A DNA stretch of 64,000 nucleotides, taken from a bacterium. Its GTDB lineage: Bacteria > JAMCPX01. Below the pieces are notes generated by a model. That model saw only the letters and a program-made list of their open reading frames with translations, did not search any database and was not told the origin of the DNA. This document shows positions 7,105 to 14,268 of this stretch, one piece after another. Position 1 is the first letter of the stretch, and every line of letters starts with the position of its first letter. The stretch spans positions 1-64,000 of the forward strand of contig JAJYUJ010000002.1 in assembly GCA_021792615.1 (NCBI GenBank), in the 5' to 3' direction. Both the position numbers and the translations under genes were made by a program.

Positions 7105-7662
7105 ATGAAAAACAAATTAAGAACAATGATGATGTTGCTTTTGTTGGGGATGTTTGCTCTGCCAACGATGGGTTCCGCTCAAATGAACCCGATCAATAAG
7201 CATACAAAAACCTTATCGCAACATCACTACTTAAAAATCCATACGATCATTGGGATAATCTACACGCCCACCACTATCGAAGGCTGCTTTTGTACTACTA
7301 CTTCAAAAGATTTTGCAGGACTGAGGTATAATCATTCTGTCCCTTATTGCAAAAGGCATGTCACCATGCACGAAAAGAACGAAATCGCTGGATTTTATAA
7401 CATCAAACCCCAGCAATACAAACACTATGAATTTGACCACCTCATCCCTCTATCTATCGGCGGGTCTAACAATGCATGTAACATCTGGCCCCAGCCGATC
7501 CGGCAGGCAAAGATTAAAGACAAGCTCGAACTGGAACTATACTATGCCGTTAAAGCCGGCAAGATTACCAGAAATCAGGCTATTAAAATAATATCCTACT
7601 GGTTCCACCACCCGTGCTCCGGCCTTGATAACCACAACCTGTGCAGGAATCACCGCCGATAA
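7105..7662 (+). CDS. Secreted HNH endonuclease-like protein
   Basis: 185 residues from the ATG at 7105, chosen because AGGAG lies 2 bases before it and a clean signal peptide follows (MKNKLRTMMMLLLLG...ALPTMGSAQ). Near residue 112 is YEFDHLIPLSIGGSNNACNIWPQP, an HNH motif (DH, N, N) with the typical WPQP and a downstream AKIKDK helix. Several cysteines (CFCTT, PYCKRH, HPCSG) suggest disulfides, consistent with export. The family is widespread but poorly characterised; it probably nicks or cuts DNA in the periplasm or outside the cell. No immunity gene is recognisable beside it. Confidence 0.75.
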   Translation: MKNKLRTMMMLLLLGMFALPTMGSAQMNPINKHTKTLSQHHYLKIHTIIGIIYTPTTIEGCFCTTTSKDFAGLRYNHSVPYCKRHVTMHEKNEIAGFYNIKPQQYKHYEFDHLIPLSIGGSNNACNIWPQPIRQAKIKDKLELELYYAVKAGKITRNQAIKIISYWFHHPCSGLDNHNLCRNHRR

Positions 7663-7765
7663 AATACCGTCCTTCCTTAAAAGCCCCCTGATGAGGGGGC
7701 CACAGGGGTTAAGCGAACCCACCTTCCGAAAAAAATCCGGGCATTGGGGGTCACACCTTGACACT

Positions 7766-7896
7766 CTGTTGAAAAACTCGGATTACTGTCATTGTGAACG
7801 AAGTGAAGCAATCTCGGTTTTTATAAATCAATAACTTATAGATTGTTTCATCGCAAAATCGCTCCTCGCAATGACATGCAGGGGCTTTTTCAACAG
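7766..7896. mobile_element. 131-bp MITE-like palindromic element
   Basis: It is bounded by an 11-bp terminal inverted repeat, CTGTTGAAAAA (7766-7776) and TTTTTCAACAG (7886-7896). Inside are imperfect inverted copies of the common GTCATTGCGAGGAGCGAAGC...GAAGCAATCT repeat (about 7789-7828 and 7838-7875). No coding capacity; it would need a transposase supplied in trans. Confidence 0.6.
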
Positions 7897-7953
7897 CCTG
7901 TTGACGTTGGACATTGATGGGATAGGAAGTGGTTGAAGATAAAATATGTGGAT

Positions 7954-8006
7954 CTGGATTCCCCCGCATCAGGGGCGGGGCAGGCTCCTCAAGTGCGGAA
8001 TGACGG
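7954..8006. repeat. Dispersed CTGGATTCC...GGAATGAC repeat
   Basis: It begins CTGGATTCCCCCGC and ends GCGGAATGACGGGG, matching the termini of the elements at 5310-5340, 9650-9812 and 30430-30490 in this window. Confidence 0.5.
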
Positions 8007-8172
8007 GGATGGGGAAGGGGAACAGATAAGGCTGAAGGAACGGGGACGCGTCTAAACATTACACTAACCGGAGAGCACGAAGGAGAGAGACGTGCTTGAT
8101 AACCTCGGCACGGCAGATTGCCGCCAGGTTAAAACCTCTGAAACCGGCATTGAGCAAGGAGATTGAACGGGT

Positions 8173-8233
8173 GCTCGCCGCAATCCCCGCTATTTATAGC
8201 AGCGGGCACACAGCGAAGCTGGGTCGGGCGAAC
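8173..8233. repeat. Hairpin repeat, copy A
   Basis: It shares a diverged core of the form YTCGCCGCAATCsCC...ACACAGC.AAGC with 12912-12967. In both copies the segment is bounded by an inverted CTCGCC/GGCGAA-type pair. It lies inside an open frame I consider spurious. Confidence 0.45.
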
Positions 8234-8484
8234 TATACGATTAACATATTCCTTACCGACGAAGAACCACACTGTTTACAGTTTGGTTCTTCAATTACTT
8301 GTGCAAAGAATAAAGCAAACAAAGTTCAGAATATAATATATAAGTATTACGGTTTTCGATTTAAATGCAAAGATAATGTCCCCTTATGCTCTCATGGAAT
8401 TTGCACTATCTGTGTTGTTTTTCCAGCAGATTGAATATCCATAACATAATGTGATATATAACTGCATGATTGGGAGCTCATGCA

Positions 8485-8871
8485 ATGAAAAAGGATGAAA
8501 TTGTAAAATACTGGCTTGATTCTTCAGATATTGATTTTAAGGCCATGGACAGCCTCTTTAACAATGGTCATTATGTATGGACGTTGTTTGTAGGTCATCT
8601 TGTTATTGAAAAACTGTTGAAGGCCTACTTCGTGAAGGTTGTGGATAATAATGCACCGCAGATACATCACTTGTTACAAATAGCAGAACGGTCAGGGCTT
8701 TCCCTTTCAGATTCTCAGAAAGATTTTTTATTGGAAGTGACCACCTTTAACTTGAAAGCCCGTTATCCGGATTACAAACAAAGGTTCTATAAAAAAGCTA
8801 CAAAGAGCTTTGCAGAAGAGTATATGAATAAGATTAAGGAGTTTAGAACATGGCTGTTAAAAAAATTATAA
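8485..8871 (+). CDS. HEPN-domain protein (HepT-like), first gene of second HEPN/MNT pair
   Basis: About 128 residues from ATG 8485 (a GGGAG site lies 8 bases before it). All-helical, with WLDSSDIDFKAMDSLF, then VGHLVIEKLLKAYFV, HHLLQIAERSGL and FNLKARYPDYKQRF, the order and motifs of the HEPN family linked to minimal nucleotidyltransferases. The RYPD segment takes the place of the RX4-6H catalytic motif, so canonical HepT RNase activity is doubtful. It overlaps the MNT gene by 22 bases. Its sequence is unrelated to the HEPN protein at 6024-6494 apart from the fold. Confidence 0.8.
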   Translation: MKKDEIVKYWLDSSDIDFKAMDSLFNNGHYVWTLFVGHLVIEKLLKAYFVKVVDNNAPQIHHLLQIAERSGLSLSDSQKDFLLEVTTFNLKARYPDYKQRFYKKATKSFAEEYMNKIKEFRTWLLKKL

Positions 8872-9173
8872 GACCGATCGAACAAGTTATTCGGAAATAT
8901 TTAAAGATCCTACGGGAAAACAATATACCAATATGGCACATATATCTGTTTGGTTCTTATGCAAAAGGCAGTCATAGTAAAGATAGCGATATAGACCTTG
9001 CTGTTTTCTGGGATAAGGATAACATTGACGGCTTTCTTGAAGATGTTCAGCTTCTCAAATTTACAAAAGACATCGATTTACGAATAGAACCTCATTCTTT
9101 TGCCAGAACGGACTTCGATAAAACAAATCCCTATATAAAGGAAATACTCAAAACCGGAAAAAGGGTCGCATAA
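8850..9173 (+). CDS. MNT-type nucleotidyltransferase (MntA-like antitoxin), second pair
   Basis: 107 residues. The signature GSYAKGSHSKDSDIDLAVF (GS-x10-DxD) is near residue 34, followed by a third acidic strand KDIDLRIEP. This is the standalone minimal nucleotidyltransferase of HEPN/MNT systems, where it AMPylates and silences the HEPN toxin. An AAGGAG ribosome site lies inside the HEPN gene. Unlike the pair at 5477-6494, this protein has no DNA-binding domain and comes after its HEPN partner. Confidence 0.85.
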   Translation: MAVKKIIRPIEQVIRKYLKILRENNIPIWHIYLFGSYAKGSHSKDSDIDLAVFWDKDNIDGFLEDVQLLKFTKDIDLRIEPHSFARTDFDKTNPYIKEILKTGKRVA

Positions 9174-9175
9174 TA

Positions 9176-9352
9176 GCCGCAAAATGGTTTTTGGTTCGTC
9201 CTGTTCCCTGTATCACGGTGTCCAATGCCGCGGAAACGGCATACTCTCTTGTTGAGACCATAGTGGTTTCGTGCATTCTGGGCATTTTGACGGCGATCTT
9301 TTTGAACACCGATACTGTTCAACATTTCCTTGGACTTGTGAAAATTATTTAA
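9176..9352 (+). pseudogene. Possible 3' fragment of a membrane-protein gene
   Basis: Frame 2 is open up to TAA 9350-9352 and reads WFLVRPVPCITVSNAAET followed by a strong hydrophobic helix (SLVETIVVSCILGILTAIFL) and a short tail. It has no ATG; GTG 9218 is possible. The helix near a C-terminus recalls the end of ABC-type permeases, but this is not enough to name a family. It may be a stub left by the rearrangements in this island. Confidence 0.25.
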
Positions 9353-9555
9353 TGAGAGACTATGGACAGAGCTGTGCAATCAGGGCGTAGCAAGCCCTGC
9401 CCCTCCAATAAAACAATTTCAGCATCCCCACTGGCAATTTATCCTGACTAAGGCGGGACGCTAAGAGAGGAGGATCTGCAGGCGGATATCGGAACTCAGC
9501 GCAATGATTAAAGATGGCGTCTGACGGGTTATTTATCCAATGTTCAGTATACTTC

Positions 9556-9987
9556 TGTCATTTAAAATTGAAAAGTGCGCTAATTTAAACTATACAAATT
9601 AGTTTATGGGAAAAAATTGATTGGTAGAAACATATCAATCTCAACGAGCTCGTCATTCCTGCCCATGGGCTTCTCCGCAGATATGCTTGAACAGGAATCC
9701 AGTTCTTAAAATAGTTCTCTGATTTCGCAGGGACGACGTCTAGATTCTAAATTTCTCGGAAATGACAAAGGAGTGCGAAACTGGATTCCCACTTTCGTGG
9801 GAATGACACAAAACCAGCGTAGACAGATTTATATAACCATTATCACAGACGGTGATTTGTTCTTTGATTCTCAATGGAGCAGAGATAAGATTAAGAAACG
9901 GCATTATTGCGTAAATGTAGAATTATTCGATCTAAAGTCAGTGCACTTTTGAACTTTATGGAGTTCACTTTTCAATTTTAAGCAACA
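9556..9987. mobile_element. IS21-like terminal repeats without transposase (solo ends or MITE)
   Basis: TGTCATTTAAAATTG... at 9556-9577 and its inverted partner at 9966-9987 match at 19 of 22 positions, including an uninterrupted TTAAAATTGAAAAGTG. The right end carries a second related copy (9941-9957), like the multiple terminal repeats of IS21-family elements. The 432-bp interior has no istA/istB, so this is a deletion derivative or a non-autonomous element. No target duplication is evident. Confidence 0.55.
9650..9812. repeat. GTCATTCC...GGAATGAC palindromic repeat nested in the IS21-like element
   Basis: It begins GTCATTCCTGCCCATGGGC and ends CACTTTCGTGGGAATGAC, with internal GGAATCCAG and CTGGATTCC copies in opposite orientation. 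Confidence 0.5.
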
Positions 9988-10005
9988 CCATTAAGGATAC
10001 TTCCC

Positions 10006-10473
10006 TTACCGGTGAGGACGGGATTGCTTACGTTTCTTTTCGAAGAACTCTTTCAAGAGCGCAGATGCTTTTTGATCGAGGATGCCCGGGACGACCTCAA
10101 CCCTGTGGTTCAGTCTTCCGTCGCTGAACATATCAAACAGTGTTAGTGCCCCTGCCTTCTCGTCGTAGGCACCGAATATAAGCTGCTGAATCCTTGCCTG
10201 TATCATTGCTCCGGCACACATGGTGCACGGTTCGATGGTAACATACAGCCTGATCCCTTTCAGCCGGTAATTGCCGAGTTTGTGCCCTGCCTCTCTGAGG
10301 GCAAGTATCTCCGCATGGGCAGAAGGGTCTTTCATGGCAATAACATTGTTGTGAGCACGGGCTATGACCATATCACCCATTACGGCAACGGCACCAACAG
10401 GTACCTCGCCCTGATCTTCTGCTTTGCGCGCTTCATGGAGCGCCATGGTCATATAATAAGCGTGGGTGTGCAT
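10006..10473 (-). CDS. tadA: tRNA-specific adenosine deaminase TadA
   Basis: 155 residues. It has the CDA-fold zinc motif HAEILALREA (His and catalytic Glu) near residue 53 and PCTMCAGAMIQARI near residue 82. TadA converts A34 to inosine in tRNA-Arg(ACG), needed to read CGN codons. Length is normal. It follows the amidase gene by 21 bases on the same strand and is probably co-transcribed. The IS21-like end lies only 18 bases past its stop. Confidence 0.95.
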   Translation of the reverse strand: MHTHAYYMTMALHEARKAEDQGEVPVGAVAVMGDMVIARAHNNVIAMKDPSAHAEILALREAGHKLGNYRLKGIRLYVTIEPCTMCAGAMIQARIQQLIFGAYDEKAGALTLFDMFSDGRLNHRVEVVPGILDQKASALLKEFFEKKRKQSRPHR

Positions 10474-10494
10474 ACCGGATTACAACGGCCTAAC

Positions 10495-12318
10495 TCATTG
10501 TTCTGCCATCTTTATCTTTGTTCCATACCTGAGTATGCCTTTGACGACCCCGTCCACAATACTCTCCTCGTATCGCTTTTCTTCGAGCTGGTGTTCTTCG
10601 GTCGGGTTTGTCACAAAAGAAGTTTCTATGAGGATACTCGGCATATTAGCATGCATAAGTACAAAGAATGGTGCACTCCTCACCCCAAGGTTCGGTGTGG
10701 TATAGCCGTCTTTCCGTAAGCTTTCGACCATGTCTTGCTGGATGTCGTTTGCAAAAATTGCAGATTCGTTTATCTTCGCTGTTTTCATAAGGTCCTCGAG
10801 AATCAATTGAAGATCACTCAGTTTTTTTGTTGATGTGGCATTCTCCCGCGCAGCGACAAGCATGGATGATCGGTCGTGCGTTGTACTTAAATAATATGTT
10901 GTTATACCCTTTGTCCTGTGGCTCAGGCTTGCATTGGCATGGATGGATATGAAAATATCGGCATTGCTCATGTTCGCAATAGCCGTTCTTTCTTCAAGCG
11001 GAATAAAAACGTCTTTATTCCTTGTCATAATTACATGGAACCCCATTGCCCGCAATCTTTTCGCAAGCATGGTACCGATCTTGAGTGTTATGTTCTTTTC
11101 CTCGACGCCGTTGGGGCCGATTGCTCCGGGATCATGGCCGCCGTGGCCTGGGTCGATAACGATTTTCTTGATGGACAAAGAGGCATTGCTCTGCGGGGTC
11201 ATTACCGGTATTATGGGTTGCGCTTGCTTGTTTATAGTCTCATAATCTTTTATAATCCTTGCTATGGAGAGTCTGGCATCTCCCGTTGCCTGGGTCGGCT
11301 GTTCCGCGGTGGTTTCAGAGAGTTTCCCGCCCTGTGCTTCTTTTTCTGCTCCGACTTTTTTGCCCTTAACATCGATGATGATCCTGAACGGGTCTTCCAG
11401 ATTGAATATGGAATAGTCGCTTATGTCTCCGACATCCAGTACGACCCTGGCCGTGTTGCTGTTGAATTGTCCGGCCCTGACCTCTTCAACGAGTCCGTCT
11501 TTTACGGATATGGGCGGGGTATCGCAGGTGAGCGTTGTCCCTTTTAGGTCAACGTATATTCTTTTCCCCGGCATATCGTCTTCCTTTTGTTCAAGCAAAT
11601 GACCCGAGTAAACCACCTCATTCGAGACGTTGATTACGACACGGGTATAATCGGCCGCCGACCATACCTTTATACCGTTCACGACGGCAGCTATTTTTTT
11701 TGCATGGGCCGGTTGTTTTACCGTTATACTCCCTCCCAATTTTTTTACCCATATTCTCGCCATGGGTGCAGAGTTACTGCCCGGATATTTTTCGAGTATC
11801 ATTCTATAAAAACGGAGTGCGGTTTCCGTATCGCCCTTTTTTGTCCTGTAGATTTCAGCAATCTTAAACAGGGCATCGTCTGCGAGTGTATTCTTTTTAT
11901 AGACCTGCTGGAGCGTTCTAAATGCGCTTATGCCGGCGTCGAGATCTTTATCAAGAAATGATCTTGTGTAAAGATTGTTATAAAGGTTGCCGATGTTATA
12001 CAGCGCCTTGGGTGCATAACTGCTCTTTGGATATTTTTTGTATACTTGCTCAAATTCATTGATAACATTGAGCCAGGTATCTCTGTATTGCTGTTTTTGT
12101 TTGCTGGAGATGAGGATGTAGTAGTTTTTTACACCTGCGGCATACAACTGTTCCGCCTTGTTGTTTTTTGCCGAGCCATACGCGGATACATGTGCGGTTA
12201 AGGACAGGGCTAAAACGGTAAATCCTGTGAGTGCAGTTTTAATGGCGGTTTTACCCTTAAGAAGAAACAAATATTTTCTTTTTTCTCCACCCGTATTAAA
12301 TGCTCGGTTCCATGGCAT
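10495..12318 (-). CDS. N-acetylmuramoyl-L-alanine amidase with TPR-like and AMIN domains
   Basis: 607 residues. An N-terminal signal segment (about residues 22-48) is followed by helical TPR-like repeats (50-200, with APKALYNIGNLYNNL and ADDALFKIAEIYRTK), an AMIN domain (about 215-320) and an Amidase_3 domain (about 385-595). The amidase zinc ligands appear in VIDPGHGGHDPG, the Glu in GVEEKN, and SIHANAS; IETSFVTN carries the catalytic Glu. It cleaves the amide between MurNAc and L-Ala during cell separation, placed at the septum by the AMIN domain (AmiC type). The extra TPR region is common in this phylum. Start codon choice is uncertain as no clear ribosome site precedes the first ATG. Confidence 0.92.
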   Translation of the reverse strand: MPWNRAFNTGGEKRKYLFLLKGKTAIKTALTGFTVLALSLTAHVSAYGSAKNNKAEQLYAAGVKNYYILISSKQKQQYRDTWLNVINEFEQVYKKYPKSSYAPKALYNIGNLYNNLYTRSFLDKDLDAGISAFRTLQQVYKKNTLADDALFKIAEIYRTKKGDTETALRFYRMILEKYPGSNSAPMARIWVKKLGGSITVKQPAHAKKIAAVVNGIKVWSAADYTRVVINVSNEVVYSGHLLEQKEDDMPGKRIYVDLKGTTLTCDTPPISVKDGLVEEVRAGQFNSNTARVVLDVGDISDYSIFNLEDPFRIIIDVKGKKVGAEKEAQGGKLSETTAEQPTQATGDARLSIARIIKDYETINKQAQPIIPVMTPQSNASLSIKKIVIDPGHGGHDPGAIGPNGVEEKNITLKIGTMLAKRLRAMGFHVIMTRNKDVFIPLEERTAIANMSNADIFISIHANASLSHRTKGITTYYLSTTHDRSSMLVAARENATSTKKLSDLQLILEDLMKTAKINESAIFANDIQQDMVESLRKDGYTTPNLGVRSAPFFVLMHANMPSILIETSFVTNPTEEHQLEEKRYEESIVDGVVKGILRYGTKIKMAEQ

Positions 12319-12339
12319 GATAAATGTTTATAGCCTGCC

Positions 12340-12891
12340 TTAGTACCAGAAGGGTCCATAAGGATAATATCCCCAGGGAGGGAACAGAGCGGGGCCATAA
12401 TCAAACCCGAGGCCGATGGAATATGCCGGCAGATTACTCCGGTGAACGATTGGCCACAGTTTGATATAGGTTGTGTCTATAACAGGAAAAACGTACGGCA
12501 TACTGCCTATGGTCCCCTTTTGGGGTGCTGCAACAACACCGACAACGGTAACAAATCTGCCCGGTCTGAATATGTGCGTTTCGAGGTACCCCCTGTATAC
12601 GGCTATGAATCTTCCGGACGACCGGTCGCCTTTTTCCGGCTTGTAATTGCTTTCGAGCGGCAGTTCCATTATTTCAAGCGAAGTGGTCCCGCTACTTTCA
12701 TTTACAGAGCTGATAACCTCGCCTCCTGTCATGACCGTTTTGCCCTTATAGCCAGACGGGTCCTTTATCAGCAGATTGAATGTTATGGCCGTATCAACAT
12801 TTGAAATTATATTTTGAGGAATCTCCTTTGCACAACCGGCAACTGCAATCAATGAGATTACAAGTAACATAGAGCTTAATGTCTTTACCAT
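12340..12891 (-). CDS. Slp-family outer membrane lipoprotein
   Basis: 183 residues from ATG 12891, preferred over a start 138 bases upstream because an AAGGAGGAAG site lies just before it and a lipoprotein signal ending VAGC follows. The mature part shows the OB-like pattern of the Slp/YeaY family (GGEVISSV, LEIMELPL, GRFIAVYRGYL, VTVVGVV). It ends in an aromatic, Pro/Gly/Tyr-rich tail (PPWGYYPYGPFWY), a common end for such proteins in this group. Its role in the outer membrane is not established. It is 21 bases upstream of the amidase gene. Confidence 0.8.
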   Translation of the reverse strand: MVKTLSSMLLVISLIAVAGCAKEIPQNIISNVDTAITFNLLIKDPSGYKGKTVMTGGEVISSVNESSGTTSLEIMELPLESNYKPEKGDRSSGRFIAVYRGYLETHIFRPGRFVTVVGVVAAPQKGTIGSMPYVFPVIDTTYIKLWPIVHRSNLPAYSIGLGFDYGPALFPPWGYYPYGPFWY

Positions 12892-13230
12892 ACTTCCTCC
12901 TTGAGCAGGCCGTTCGCCGCAATCGCCTCCGTGTATACCGGCGCGAACACAGCAAAGCCTGGCGAACTCTATTATAAACCAATTACTCGCCAGGGAAGAA
13001 TCCATGCTGTGTACAGCACAGCTCTGCACTGTTTTACACAGTATATATCATCTTTCATAAAATTTAAAGCTATTGTTGCTTCTCCACAGTCGTGCGACAG
13101 ACGGCGACAATACCGGGCTTGCAGATTGAACAGATCAAACTACACAAAAAACAGAAATCCGGTAATTTGTTTTATTATAATTTCCTCCCGGTTCCTTTAC
13201 ATCCTGCCGCATTTTTATTAAATAGATTGC
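12892..13230. other. Divergent intergenic region with hairpin repeat
   Basis: It lies between the Slp operon (minus) and the histidine kinase (plus). Apart from the repeat at 12912-12967 and a TGTGTACAGCACAGC-type short palindrome near 13007, nothing is recognised; promoters for both directions must lie here. Confidence 0.4.
12912..12967. repeat. Hairpin repeat, copy B
   Basis: It is bounded by GTTCGCC (12912-12918) and GGCGAAC (12961-12967), exact complements, with a core similar to 8173-8233. Confidence 0.5.
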
Positions 13231-14268
13231 ATGCAGATGCAAAACAACGTTATCAATAAATGGCTTCTTATAATCGTCATCTCTTTTTTTACGATTATGT
13301 TTCACTATATGTACGGTATGTCACACGCATCGGTGCTGGAAGCATTCCACAGAAGGCTGTGCTATATACCGATTGTTCTTGCAGGTCTGTGGTTTGGAAT
13401 AGAAGGAGGCATCGTAACGGCAGCGGGCATCTCGCTGGCAGTGCTCCCGTTTATTTATATGCAGAGATCCATGGGACATGATTTTGTTTCAGGAGAGCTT
13501 GTCGAGGTCCTGTTTTACGGGGTTATCGGAGTTCTGACCGGTACGCTTTCCGATGCGCAAAGGCGTGAACGTAAAAAAAATGATGAACTGAAAGAACAGG
13601 TCAGGGTATCGGAACGTCTCTCCACCATAGGTGAACTGTTTGCCTATATGATGCACGAGATTAAAAACCCTTTGAGCTCAATCAAAGGTGCTGCGGACAT
13701 CGTTGCGGATGAATCAGTAATTCCGGAACGAAAAATTGAGTTTGCCGGTCTGTTAAAAAGCGAGATAGGAAGGCTGAACCGCACGCTTGATTCGATGCTT
13801 TCTTTTACACGGACGAATCTTGCTTTGGAAGCATGCGACATGGGTGCAGAGATCGGCAGGATCATAAGCTTATTCAACGTACAAACCGAAAAAAGCCATG
13901 TAAGAATAAGTCTGTCCTTAAAAGAGCCTATTACCATCCGTGTTGATTGCGATAAAATGCGGCAGGTTTTTATTAACCTTATGCTTAATGCAATACAAGC
14001 CATGGGCAATGGCGGGAAGCTGGAAATAACCATCCGGAGAGCGGGCAATGACGGTGTCGAGATTTTGTTCGTAGATACAGGCCCCGGTATACCGCCCGAT
14101 CTTATCAATAGCGTATTCAAGCCTTTCTTTACAACCAGGAAGGACGGATCAGGGCTTGGGCTTGCCATTGCAAAGCGAATTGTTGAGGAACATAAAGGAA
14201 AAATCCTTGTTCAGAGTACGCCTGGTAAAGGTACGATATTTACGGTGAGGCTGCCATGGGGACAGTAA
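13231..14268 (+). CDS. Membrane sensor histidine kinase (NtrB/ZraS-like)
   Basis: 345 residues. Three or four N-terminal hydrophobic helices (about 9-110) form a membrane sensor region with no large periplasmic loop. Then comes a HisKA domain with the phosphorylated His in MMHEIKNPLSS, and a HATPase_c domain with N box (INLMLNAIQAM), G1 (DTGPGIP) and G2 (GSGLGLAI). The signal is unknown. It overlaps the sigma-54 activator gene by 13 bases and is clearly its cognate kinase. Confidence 0.93.
   Translation: MQMQNNVINKWLLIIVISFFTIMFHYMYGMSHASVLEAFHRRLCYIPIVLAGLWFGIEGGIVTAAGISLAVLPFIYMQRSMGHDFVSGELVEVLFYGVIGVLTGTLSDAQRRERKKNDELKEQVRVSERLSTIGELFAYMMHEIKNPLSSIKGAADIVADESVIPERKIEFAGLLKSEIGRLNRTLDSMLSFTRTNLALEACDMGAEIGRIISLFNVQTEKSHVRISLSLKEPITIRVDCDKMRQVFINLMLNAIQAMGNGGKLEITIRRAGNDGVEILFVDTGPGIPPDLINSVFKPFFTTRKDGSGLGLAIAKRIVEEHKGKILVQSTPGKGTIFTVRLPWGQ

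Larger units (their letters stand above)
7663..8484. other. Gene-poor stretch filled with repeats
   Basis: No convincing coding sequence. It holds a CCCCCTGATGAGGGGG hairpin (about 7684-7699), a 131-bp MITE-like element, a GGATTC/GGAATGAC repeat and a hairpin repeat also found upstream of 13 kb. An open frame at 8096-8434 runs through the last repeat and has no recognisable domain. Confidence 0.6.
9174..10005. other. Gene-poor stretch with gene fragment, IS ends and repeats
   Basis: No intact gene. From left to right: a possible membrane-protein fragment, a GGGCGTAGCAAGCCCTGCCCC repeat near 9389, IS21-like ends at 9556-9987 and, inside them, a GTCATTCC/GGAATGAC repeat. Confidence 0.6.

Noticed and set aside
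6909-7115. Minus-strand frame of 68 codons
   Set aside because: It overlaps the signal-peptide start of the HNH gene and the inverted repeat, with no similarity recognised.
7751-8059. Minus-strand frame containing a CHCEERFCDETI-type peptide
   Set aside because: This peptide is the usual false translation of the GCAATGAC/GAAGCAATC repeat, not a gene.
8096-8434. Open frame of 112 codons
   Set aside because: It runs through a dispersed hairpin repeat, has no domain, and its composition changes abruptly in the middle.
10918-11547. Plus-strand frame of 209 codons
   Set aside because: Antisense to the amidase, which shows all expected domains.
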